64,000 bases of DNA from Selaginella moellendorffii (taxonomy: Eukaryota; Streptophyta; Lycopodiopsida; Selaginellales; Selaginellaceae). Positions 9,602 to 19,979 of this stretch are shown here, piece by piece; within the stretch, counting starts at the first letter, position 1; every line of letters starts with the position of its first letter. The notes under the pieces are model-generated. The model had not been told where the DNA came from. It made no database searches and was given only the letters and a program-made list of their open reading frames with translations. The stretch is taken from positions 1,560,302-1,624,301 of the forward strand of contig NW_003314296.1 of the NCBI RefSeq assembly GCF_000143415.4. The letters are read 5' to 3'. A program made the translations under genes and the position numbers.

Positions 9602-12439
9602 CTATACACCCGCCAGGCAGCAACGAAAGAGATGCGAGGACGAAGAGGGCGAGGAGGAAGAGGCAGTAGAACCTGTCCGCCGGATCTCGCTCGCTCGCTC
9701 CACCGTCTTGGCGGCCTTCTCCCCCCGCTTGGCCTCGGCGGCGGCGCGGAGCTCCTCGGCACGCCGCCTCGCCGCCGCCAGCTTGTTCATCATTCTCTCG
9801 TGTGCATGGGATCTCATTCTCTCCACTTTCACCTGCGAGGAAGAGAATCATTCACATCATTCCAGCCAAAGCTAATCCCCCAAGTGAGATCTAGTCCTAG
9901 CTAACGGAGCTCTGTCTATCTATCTCCCCAGTGATAGATAGATACTATACTCTATAATAGCCAAGCAAATCACTCGCTTGAATGATGCTAGAACATGGAC
10001 ATGTGCGAAGGCCTGATGATGGTGGACTGACTGACTGACTGATTGTGGTGAGTGGACTGGCGACTGTGGACTGGGACTGGACCGGCGCTGACCGCTCTGA
10101 CCGTCGGCGCCGGTCACGGATTAAAACCAGAGTTTTCACCTCAAGTTCTATTCTATTCCATTTTCACCTGCCGCATTTACTCCCATTCGTTAAGTGAGGA
10201 ATCAATCAGTAGCAGCACAGCAGCAGCGGTCATAGCCAGCCAGCCAGCTAAAAAGCAAAGGATGAACAAACAAAAAAGAAGAGAAGGAAAAGATTTCACA
10301 CAAAACGAGATAAACAGGCAGAGGACCTGGCAGGGGTTTGGAAGGATGTAAAGCTCAACACAGGTGCCGTACGCTTTGGATACCAAGACGTACGCTCATG
10401 ATTCTATTCTATCGCGGAGATCACTAAAAACACTCCTAGAGGGAAAAGCTAGAACTTGACGCTAAAGAGCCAAAGAACATAAAAACATAGAGCAGGGAGC
10501 GAGCGACAGCTTACCTCCATTCGTCTCAATTCGGCCTCGGCCTTGGCCTTCTGGTGATTCTCCCACGCCAAAATCTTAGCCTCCTCGCGCTCATACCTTT
10601 TTGTTTGCATCGATAGATCGGAAAAAACGCAAGCTTTAGAACTGAATCGATCAGGCAAAGAACTCTATCGCTTACCTCGCCATGTACTTGGCGTGCTCGG
10701 CCTCCTCCCACGCGGTCGCGCGGCTTTCAACCATGGTCCGCCTCACCTCGTCCAGGTCAACGGCCGGTCTAAGAGAGTCAACGGTTTGATTTTGCTGCTG
10801 CTGCTGCTGGATCACCACCTTGAGGCATTTGGACGCATCGTTCTCTTCCTCCTCGCGCGTCGCCCACGCCGCGATGCTACTCTTGCCCAGCTGCGTGCCA
10901 AGCACCAAGATCTCGTGCCTGGTAGCGTTCCTGGTGGTGTGGATCGTCGCTCCACCCGGGGTCGCTGGAAGCGCTGGAATCGATGCGAGCTGCTCGTCCA
11001 GATGATCGCCAGGAGGAGGGAGCGGCGGAGGAGGAGAGGCGTCGGTGCCGGTGGAGCGGTAATTCGGTGGCATGGTGGGCGTGGTTGCCTGTGGCGGCGG
11101 CGGTGGCGGCGGCGGTGGAGGGATTGGCCGCAATCGCCCCGGCGAGACGCCCGGGCTGGTCATGATTGGAGTGCGCATCGGCGTCGCTGTTCTTGACGGC
11201 TCCTGGCTCGCGATTGGGGTCATCTCCGTGCCCATGTCGCGCATGGAGATGGATCGAGGCCCTGGAGCGATGCACGCCACGCTCTCGTACAGAGACGTCG
11301 GGCTCTTGGGCGGCTGGTGGGGATCTTGCTTGAAATCGAAGCCGCTGGTAGCCTCTGCGAGGAAGAATCCAGTGTTAGATCGTGGAAGAGAGGAAGAATG
11401 AGGGAAGAATTCATCGATTCACGCGAGATTATGGATGCATGGCAAGGAATCTCCAAGAATGCGATGAAGAACAATGGATGCATGGCAAGGAATCTCAAGG
11501 AATGCGAGGAAGAAGAGGGAAGAAATCTCGCTACGCACCTGTCGGATCCGTGAAAGGCTTCTGGATGCGCAGCTGCTGGTTCTTGACCGCCTCGCAGATC
11601 GTCGCCTCCAGCGCCTTGCCGCCATCGCTCTTCACCATGGGGAAGCTAAATCTCGATCCCACGACGCCGGCGGCCATGGAAGAAGAAGTGGACGACGAAT
11701 CGATCATCATCTTCTTCTCCCGGTCCTCGGATTCTCCCTCCTCGTCCTCGTCCTCCTCGAGCTCCTCGACGCGGTCTCCCTGGATGAGATCGCTGCTCTC
11801 CAGCTCGCGATCGCCGCCGCCTTGCGGCTGCTGGTGGAGCTTCTTGAATCCGTGAATCTGCTGCCTCTTGCCGGATTTCTTGGCGGAGGATTTGAGCCAC
11901 TTCTCGGCGTCGTCCCATTTGGATGGGAATGTGAAGAGAGCCCTGGAGGAGGAGGAGGAGGAGGAAGAGGTCGTGGAAGAGGTGGGCTTCTTGGAGGCCG
12001 AGGGAGGAGAGTGGTGGTGTTGATCGGACGGTAGAGCGACCTCGAGAACCGGCGTGGCGTCATCGCTGTCGTCCAAATGCTGTTGGTGCCTCGCCATAGC
12101 GGCTGGGTCGCTAGCTACGCGAACGTTAAAAGCACCTGAAACACATAACAAAGTGAGAGACCCGTGAATATGCCTGGCCAATGTAGGTGAATATTCGCCT
12201 CCATAGCCAGGAAGAACACTCGAGACAACTCAAGAACGCGAAGAACACGACCAAGAACGGCAAGAACAGGGGACCTAGAGCCCGGGCAGCCGATATTTCG
12301 GAGCCGATTGAGCGAAAGAGTGAGAGAGGATGCGATTACCTTCTGGGAAGAAGCCGCGCCGGATGCTGTTCTTGCTGAAGGATTTCATGATCCCATTGGC
12401 GCTGCTACCCTGATCAGCCCCTGCTGCTGAGGCGGACAT
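9602..12439 (-). CDS. Remorin family protein with a long disordered N terminus (group 6-like)
   Basis: Five exons encode 562 residues: 12439-12340, 12135-11539, 11354-10676, 10596-10515 and 9832-9602, all GT-AG and in phase. The start MSASAAGADQG is followed by MKSFSKNSIRRGFF. The N-terminal two thirds are disordered: poly-Ser, acidic EELEEDEDEE, a run of ten prolines and six glutamines, and the conserved block SISMRDMGTEMTPIASQEPS known from long plant remorins. The remorin C domain follows: AWEEAEHAKYMARYEREEAKILAWENHQKAKAEAELRRME, then VERMRSHAHERMMNKLAAARRRAEE, a coiled coil. The C terminus has HLFRCCL, whose cysteines could be S-acylated for membrane anchoring. Remorins organise plasma-membrane nanodomains and plasmodesmata. 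Confidence 0.92.
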
Positions 12440-13520
12440 TATTCCTCCCTATCAATCTCTTCCTGGCCTCGGCCGCGATTCCTCCAAATCCAGTGGAAAT
12501 TCCTGCCTCGAGAAGCCTCAATCCATTCCACAGCTCACCTGTGTCCCCTCTTTGACCGATCGGGAGCGATGATCTAGGAGCGCATTGTGTCAATCTCTCA
12601 ATTTCGCGACAGCGAGCATCCTAATCCTAATCCCTGGACAAGAGACACACAGCCTTTCTCCTCAGTGAGCCAGCTCTTTGATGATAGAGCAATGCGAGTT
12701 TTTTATTCGCGCTCTCTCGTTCACGACCCAAGGAATAAAATGCGCACAAAGGGAATTCGATGGTATATACTCTTAACGGTACTGTGGGGAACATTCCGTT
12801 GCCGAGGATGGTATATGCCAGTGATACTGTTAAAACGTGGCCAGATCGAGACCGTTCATCTTTGGTTGGAAAATATCACAACGACCTGACTGGATTGTCC
12901 TCATCGAAAATGGATGAAAGGACGGAATGGCGGTGGCCAGGATTTGGGATGTGTGTTCTTGCCTCTTTTGGGACATCGTGGGTGAATATAAGTGTTTGGA
13001 GAAAGGTTTCTCTTTGGTTAAAGGATTAAGAAGAGCGAGGATTTGTTTGATCGATTTGTGGCCTTGGTCAAGAAATGCTGCTGGCGGATGAAAATCACGC
13101 CTGTGATCAATGCAAGTTGCCAAATTCTCGGAGACCAACCAGCAAAAATCCCAGCTCTCGCAGGGCTAAATGCTTTTTGACCACTACTCTGGACGCATTG
13201 TAGGAACCAACCAACCAACATATCAAATTTTCATATGATAAACTATGAATATATGATAGTTTTATGATAGTACTACGAATATAACAATTGTACATATTCG
13301 AATTTTTATTATTGGTAACAATTATTATTTGAAAATGAAGTACATTTCTGATAAAATAGTATATTTATATAGATTAGAGAGATAATTAATCTTATGATAG
13401 AGTCGTGCGAATATTGAGAATATTCTTCGTGGCGGTGGATACATTGCATTTGAGAGAAGTACGTTCCTTCCTCTCTCCCTTGGAGAACCACTTGAGCCTC
13501 CATTTGTTCCTTCTCTCTTC
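12440..13520. other. Spacer between the divergent remorin and GDSL genes
   Basis: This must hold both promoters. The centre (about 12,700-13,430) is AT-rich with no recognised gene. A frame at 12,830-13,138 on the minus strand has no family resemblance. Confidence 0.4.
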
Positions 13521-13528
13521 TAGGGTTT
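13521..13528 (+). promoter_or_regulatory. Telo-box-like element before the GDSL gene
   Basis: TAGGGTTT lies 13 bases upstream of the ATG at 13542, probably inside the 5' UTR. Confidence 0.35.
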
Positions 13529-13541
13529 ATGAGCGAGGGCA

Positions 13542-15112
13542 ATGGCGCGAGGGGGAGGGGCCGCTGCCGCGCTGCTCGCGCTCCTCCTGCTTGGATCCCA
13601 TCCATGCGCCTACGCGCAGGAGGATCATGATCGCGATCGCGCCTACAAGTGCTTCCCGGCGATCTTCTCCCTCGGCGACGATTGGGCCGACACTGGCAAT
13701 GCGCGCACGCTGTATCCCACCGATCTCGAGGCCCAGGAGGAAGTCTCGCCTTACGGCATGACCTTCTTCAAGAGCCCCGCGCATCGGCTCTCGGATGGAA
13801 GGCTGATGATCGATTTCTTGGGTGAGTGATCTTCTAGGTTGCTATAAGATTTCTTATCGTTTACTGGCATTGCATGCTACGTTATAGCGCAAGCATTCGG
13901 CATGCCTCTCTTGTCATCCTACACGACCGGCGTGGTGTCGAATTTGCGGCATGGGATTAGCTTCGCGGTCGCTGGAAGCACTGCCAGCTTCTCGGATCTC
14001 AAAGTCCCGTATCCTTTGCTCATCCAGGTGCAGTGGGTGGACAAGTTCCAGTCGGATGTTTTAGATGCTCTCGCTACTGGTAAGAATCCATCGATATCTT
14101 TACTATGCGACCTTCTTTGCAACTCATCTTTGTTGTGATGCCAAATTCAAGGAACCACTCAGCCCCTCCCGGATCCAGCGTACTTTCGGACCGCTCTTTA
14201 CGTGATCTCTACCGGGCAGAACGATTACCGATACGCTCTACAATCTGGAGCGATGAGCGTGGCCGATGTGGAGTTCACTGTCGTTCCTCAAGTCGTGGAG
14301 AACATCACCGCGAGTATTGCTGTAAGCTTCTCTCGATTTTCTTCTTCAGTTTTTGAGTGCTCATGCATCTAGTTTTCCTGTGACTTTGGAGCATTGCATT
14401 TGGTTTGCTAGACAAAGCTTTCGAGCTCTTACTCCAACGATCTTCTTACAGCTGCTAGCCGAGAACCTCCAGGCGCGGAAGTTTTTGGTGATCAGCGTTC
14501 CTCCCGTCGGCTGCACACCCGAGATGCTCACACTCTTCGCCAGCACCGACCCGCTTGATTACGACGACAATGGCTGCCTTCGCAAGCTAAACCGGTTGTC
14601 CGAGCTCCACAACGAGCTACTCGCGGCAGCCGTGGACAGGATGCGCGTTCTCCTCTCGCTCCAAGACCCCTCCTACAACATCACTTTCGTGGACATGTAC
14701 AGCATCATGACCGAAGTGCTGTACGATCCTCCAAAGCGTGGTAAGCTTTCTTGCAAAGTTCTTGACCATTGATCTTGCGATCATTCCTTCGTTCCCAGGC
14801 TTCTCGGAGCCGCTGCTTGCGTGCTGCGGGGCCAAAGAGCCATACAACTTCCACGAGAAGGTGATGTGTGGGAGGAGGATGCTGATCCAAAACTCCACGG
14901 TCCTGGCCAGCGCTTGCAGCAATCCGCGAGAGTACATAAGCTGGGATGGCATCCACACCACCGAGGCGTTCAATCGCTACGCCGTCAACTCCATCCTCGA
15001 GGGGAGGTATGTTCTTCCAGGCGACGCTTTCCGCTGCTACTCCGCGGAAGAAACCGATGATTCTACTCCAGTGACTCCATCGTCGCCACCGCCAGGAGCT
15101 GGGAACCCGTAG
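13542..15112 (+). CDS. GDSL esterase/lipase-like secreted protein with GDD instead of GDS
   Basis: Five exons encode 414 residues: 13542-13821, 13888-14079, 14152-14321, 14452-14740 and 14799-15112. A signal peptide spans residues 1-26 (AAAALLALLLLGS...AYAQ), so the product is secreted or vacuolar. SGNH/GDSL blocks are present. Block I reads FSLGDDWADTGN, block III STGQNDY and block V WDGIHTTEAFNR, with the catalytic Asp/His. The nucleophile serine of block I is replaced by Asp47 (codon GAT). Ordinary serine-ester hydrolysis is therefore unlikely unless another residue takes over; a binding or altered function is possible. The C terminus is a Pro/Ser/Thr-rich tail. Confidence 0.88.
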
Positions 15113-17412
15113 GCCAAGGATGGCGGCGATGGATTAGTTCTTTCTTCCTTCGCGGGAGATATTTTGTTCATACGTAGTCAAATCGATATATTCAAAGCAT
15201 AATCAATTTGATACCGTTTCCTCGGACTACGAAAGCTATACACTTCGCTTACCTGTTGGAAAAAAGAAGAGCGAAGCTGGTGCCAAGGAAATGGACGAAG
15301 AAGCAAATGTGAAACGAAAAATGAGATGAGAGTTTTCTTTGTAAAGTTTGATGTCAATCGTTACCAAAGAACTTTGAAGCAAATTAGGCATGACGCTTCA
15401 CTGTCCAGAATCATGATCTTCTGGAATCCTGCTTATGTCTTCAGCTCGTGCCTTGTCTAGGATGGATAAGAATGCCACAATCTTCAGACTAGTGCAGCCA
15501 CCACCATTGCCAACTTCAAATGTACTAGAATTTGAAAGCCTTGCATCCAGAGGTGGCGAGGAAGGATTGGCCTGTATATGAAAATTCTAAATCATCCTAC
15601 TGCATTGAAAATTATGCATAGATAATTCCTGATAGTGGTTCCTTGGTTATTCCCCTGTGTACAAAGGATATATATATGATCTTGATCTCTTGACCTCCAC
15701 CGTGCTGCTTTCCACTAGCTTTCTCAAGTTGTAAATTAGTAGAATTTTGACGTGAGGCACGTAAAGAACTTGATCAAAGCAAAAGAATGAATTCAAAGCA
15801 GTCTTGTTTCATATTTCAAATTCAGGAACTATAACTAGACATTAAAATTTATTAGTATTAAGTGGTAATGAATATACCTAGAATGTATTTGGATATTTTA
15901 AATTATTCTACTATCTAGCATTTATTATTCATTTAGATTAATCTTGTATTTATAATTTACAAATATATTTATAATTTATATTTTCCTAAAAACAATAAAC
16001 ATATTTATAAACAATATTTTTATAAGTATATTTAGACCTAACAGTAGTCCAATTACTTTAAATTTAATAGGAAATTAACATTCAAGTAAGCTAATGCTAC
16101 CATATCATTCTTTTGCATTTTTTGCTAAAATCCTAGTACTAGGATTAAAATATTATGAATATTTGGCAATGAGCAGCAGCGATGCCCATGGAGTAGCAAG
16201 GTGTGGTGCTAGCAAGCGTATAACAGTGGAAACTAAGTAAGAAATCAATCACTAGGCATTTCTAGCACATTTTAAAATTTGATAGGATCTTGTGAAAAGC
16301 TAAGCTGGACAATTGCTGTCATGGCAACAAGGGATCCAATGTAAAGGGAAATGGAGGCAAAAAAGATTGTGGCAAGGATGAGCTTGATAAATCACTGCAA
16401 AGAGAGTGTTTCTACCAAGAATTTGAGCACCCCAAGTATAGAAATGAAATGGCACACTATAATGGCTAGTGTGAACAAAACATCATTAAACTAGCTAATT
16501 TAATGGGAGTGTGAACCAGTTAGTATTATCCAAAGTTTTTATTACCAGAAAAGAATAGAAATGAATAAAGAAATTTATTCATTGTCAACTAGGCCAGATA
16601 CTAGATACTGGTGGCACGGTATTAATCTCATCTCTTCACCCTCTTGTTGCTTCTCATGAGTTTCTCTAGCTCTGGCATAGATGGAGTAGAATCTAGATGG
16701 CATCTATATTGAAGTAGAAGGACACATTTGATTGTTGTGATCAAGCAGCTATCAAGAACTCAATCTAGCTTGACACCTAAAAGAGCTAGTGATGGTGGAA
16801 GGATTGCCAAAAGTGGATGGAATGCCTCAGCCTAAACTTTGATGGACTGGTGGACCAACTAGTCACCATAGTCCCCCTGGCTAGGATCAGCCTTGCATTT
16901 AAAGGCTGTTTAGTAGGCTCAGATAGGAACTCTTGCTTCCAAAACTATAGGCTGAAGACAGATGCCAGTCACACCCAGAGATGCCCGCCTCTGCCCCTTG
17001 TGCAAGATAGGAACAAAGACGCTGTTGCATGTCATATATGCAACTACAGCTCTAACTTCTTCTCCACACTGGACTTTCATGCCCATGACCTCCCAGCATT
17101 CATGGGAACACGACCATGGCAGCAATGACCAATCTTTTTCTACATGCCATGGAAGACCAGAGGACACTGTTCATTGAAGTAACATGTCTTCACTTTCAAA
17201 ATAGAAACACCTAGCTTTTAACATTGGAGCCACAATATTTTATTCCTTCATAGTTTGTGCTCTTTTTTATTACATTTTCTACACTCTTTTGTCCTCCTTG
17301 CTCTTGTCATTTTATCCTCCTCCCTTGAAATTGATGCTGGTGTTGATGTTATTGCCATTGTTGTTCTGCATGCCTTGGTGAAAATCATCACCACTAACAG
17401 TAATCAACAACG
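15113..17412. other. AT-rich spacer without a recognised gene
   Basis: About 15,830-16,100 is strongly AT-rich. Open frames at 16,817-17,177 have no family match I can recognise. It is probably degraded repeat or intergenic DNA. Confidence 0.4.
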
Positions 17413-17630
17413 ATGATTCCCGGATGCAAGATCTTAGAGAGCTTGTCACTGATGAGTAGAGCTCTGGGGCACTACACTTGCATGGTGGACTTGCTAGGAA
17501 GATCGAACCAACTGGAGGATGCGATGGGATTGATTGTGTCCATGCCGTGGCAGCCGGATCTGCTGACTTGGATGACACTGCTGGGCTCGCGCAAGAAGTG
17601 GAGCAACTTGGACAGATCTAAACGCCCTCA
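17413..17630 (+). pseudogene. PPR gene remnant (E-region fragment)
   Basis: The translation carries HYTCMVDLLGRSNQLEDAM, SMPWQPDLLTWMTLLGS and then KKWSNLDRSKR, the hallmark of the last PPR unit plus E motif. No upstream repeats and no targeting sequence are present, and the frame soon runs into unrelated sequence. It is a truncated relic, perhaps a decayed copy of a PLS-class gene. Confidence 0.7.
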
Positions 17631-18133
17631 AGTTGTCATTCTTAGGAGATGCTATCTTATTTCTTCTTCCTGCCCTTTGTATGCTTGGAGTCTAGCTCCC
17701 CTTGGAGAGATGAACACAAGTTGGCCTGACGTCAGTGGGACATGTTTACAGTTGACAAAGTGGTGTTGTTTATTAGCCATTTACTCAGAAGCACAGTTGA
17801 GTACTCTAGACTTCAAATTCTTGTGCTCATATGTGAAGCTTGTTGTGACCCAGTATGAGAGATTGAAGGCTCAACATACTTCCAGCTTTCCATAACTTCA
17901 CATTAAAATCCTCTAGTTTAAAAGTTCTAAATGCAGTTACACAATAATTAAGAGAGTTTATTGTGAAACTCATTAGTAACTCTCAGGATCATTAAACAAA
18001 AGTGTAGTTTATTTTTATGCCGTATTAACTTTTCTTTTATAAATTTTAAACAAACCAAACATTATTACATGGAACATGTAGTCAGGATAATCACAGCAAA
18101 TTATTTTATAACTAGGAATGTTAAAAACACATC
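17631..18133. other. Spacer next to the ADP-ribosyltransferase gene
   Basis: AT content rises toward 18,000-18,120, which probably contains the 3' UTR of the minus-strand gene. Nothing else is recognised. Confidence 0.4.
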
Positions 18134-18793
18134 TTACTCTTTATAAGCTTTGTTCGTCTCATTCTTGGTCTTGTAAGGAGACTCCTTATCGGCCGGGTAA
18201 ATGGCATCAACATTTGCCCGTTTCAGGTTCGCATCATAGTCACTGAACCTCCAGAAGTATCCATCAACCAGCTGAGCCTCCTTTATGTTCTTGGCAGGAA
18301 TTGCCCCCTTCACAGCCCACTCCTGCTGCCAGCTATACGTGTTAATCTCCTTCTGGAGCTTCTTCTCCTCCAGAAAGTCCGGAACATACACCATCTCCAG
18401 CCCAGCCGTGTTGATCGTGTACAGCCACCCAGTGCGCCTGTAGTACTTGATCTCGGGATGCGTCTTGTCTACAAAAGAATCCTCTGGGATCACTTGCTTC
18501 ATAAACACTCCGGCCACTCTCCGAGTCTGAGTGGTGGCGATATAAGCCGTGTCGCTGAGATTCGGGCCGCCACGGACGTGAGCAAGGACATCTGTGTTCT
18601 TACCGGCGGCCTTGATCCCGTTCTTGAACACATCATCCACAGCCACCCTGGTGTCCCCTCTGTATATGAACTTCGGAGGCTGACGAGCCTTGGGCGGGGG
18701 CTCTGGCGTTCCGCGTCCGCCTGATGATTTCGGTGGTGCAGGAGCCGGCGCAGCGGGCTTGGAAGGTGCTGGGGCAGAGCTCCTCGACGCCAT
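18134..18793 (-). CDS. ADP-ribosyltransferase of the enterotoxin/scabin-like fold
   Basis: A single uninterrupted frame of 219 residues with no intron. Residues 1-40 form a Pro/Ala/Ser-rich linker without a signal peptide. The fold signature starts with FIYRGDTR (Arg45 for NAD binding), then NTDVLAHVRGG, a modified STS strand (AYIATT, 84-88), GWLYTINTAGLEMVYVPDF and YSWQQEWAVKGAIP. Q156-x-E158 stands at the catalytic ExE/QxE position, followed by IPAKNI. Order and spacing match heat-labile-enterotoxin or scabin-type enzymes of bacteria and fungi. A Gln at the first position is typical of members that do not modify arginine; that target inference is mine. Lack of introns among intron-rich neighbours suggests horizontal acquisition. 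A TATA box lies 66 bases upstream. Plant PARP/SRO proteins are unrelated in motif pattern. Confidence 0.8.
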   Translation of the reverse strand: MASRSSAPAPSKPAAPAPAPPKSSGGRGTPEPPPKARQPPKFIYRGDTRVAVDDVFKNGIKAAGKNTDVLAHVRGGPNLSDTAYIATTQTRRVAGVFMKQVIPEDSFVDKTHPEIKYYRRTGWLYTINTAGLEMVYVPDFLEEKKLQKEINTYSWQQEWAVKGAIPAKNIKEAQLVDGYFWRFSDYDANLKRANVDAIYPADKESPYKTKNETNKAYKE

Positions 18794-18858
18794 TTCGATT
18801 CAGGAAAACAAACTATCAGAAGAAAGCAGAGATGTATGGGATTGCCTTGGCACCCGAG

Positions 18859-18865
18859 TTTTATA
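18859..18865 (-). promoter_or_regulatory. TATA box of the ADP-ribosyltransferase gene
   Basis: TATAAAA on the minus strand, 66 bases before the ATG at 18793. This predicts a 5' leader of roughly 35-40 bases and suggests that the gene has an ordinary eukaryotic promoter. Confidence 0.55.
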
Positions 18866-19979
18866 CTGGTGGGACTGCCTTCAGAGCCATCTCTGTTACG
18901 TCATCTTTCCACTGTGCAAGAGACGCGTTCGGCTTGGAATGCCGTGTTCTATTTAGCTTCCATCTCTGACTTGCCAAAAATTGGTACACCTGAGCCGAGA
19001 AAACTGTATTATAATGCAAAGGTCGTACCTTTGGATGAGGACGGCCAATATGTTAGTCTTTGTCCAAGACTGACTCGACTGAAGCTCGCCGGTTTCAGTG
19101 CTCAGCTTCCTCAAATCATTCCCTCTAATGGATCGAGTTAGTATCTGATTAAATGAGTGTTGCCAGCTTCGAAGCACATTTCAATCCAGAGATGAATGTA
19201 GTGCCCTGTTCTCGACTTCGTCAGGCCGGTTTCAGTATTAGATTGAACAATATATATCAGTTAGCGAGTCAAGCACGGCACCACCAGGATGGTCGCCTGT
19301 GACACACGTAGTACGAGGCAGAAGCTTCTACAAGAAAAAAAAAAAAGTCTTACAAAATTTTACTGCAGCGATCCCGCAAACCTCGGCTAGTAGAGCATTC
19401 TAAAATCCACCGCAAAAAAGATCTAAAGAACCTAGTGAGTCATTTGAGATTGTTTGTCCCATACCTGAACCAGTTAGCTCTTTCTTCCAATTCTCCGAAG
19501 TACCATTTTCACGCAATTTAACAGCTTTGATTGCAGCTGCGAAGCGAAGATACCGTGAACCATAAGCCTTCAAAGCCGCAAATCGCTTTGTCTCAATGCC
19601 ACCTATAGCTCACGGCAGGAATGCTTCTTAGTTTTGGGTGGAAAATCCCCAAAAAAGAAGGCTGGCTCAATCATGCTTGCTACACAATCCAAAGCCCTGG
19701 ATCTCACTAGCCCCAAAACGTTTTCCGTGTTACAGTTCCAACAAAGATTCGTTTTTTCTTATTCCTTTGCGCGTGATCCAAGTTTGTTCAAAGGTAGTCA
19801 AATCGATTTCTTGTGATTGGAAATCCGGAATGATCATATCTACACTGGTTCTCTTACTTTGATAAAGAGTCTCGGACTCTCGAGAAAAACTTTTCACTCT
19901 CGGACTATATAATCGAAGTACTCCTCGCTAAATCTCTCTCTCTCATCCAAAGCGAGAGAGAAAGAGGCTCTTGGATCGA
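18866..19979. other. Spacer between the ADP-ribosyltransferase and HLTF-like genes
   Basis: No recognised gene. Short + strand frames at 18,836-19,141 and 19,634-19,862 lack family resemblance. A short poly-A run lies near 19,335. Confidence 0.4.

Noticed and set aside
10693..12034. Plus-strand frames opposite the remorin exons
   Set aside because: Low-complexity complements of Pro/Ser-rich codons; the minus strand gives a complete remorin.
18836..19141. Possible gene divergent from the ADP-ribosyltransferase
   Set aside because: The 101-codon frame has no family resemblance or splice support, and it begins inside the likely promoter of the minus gene.
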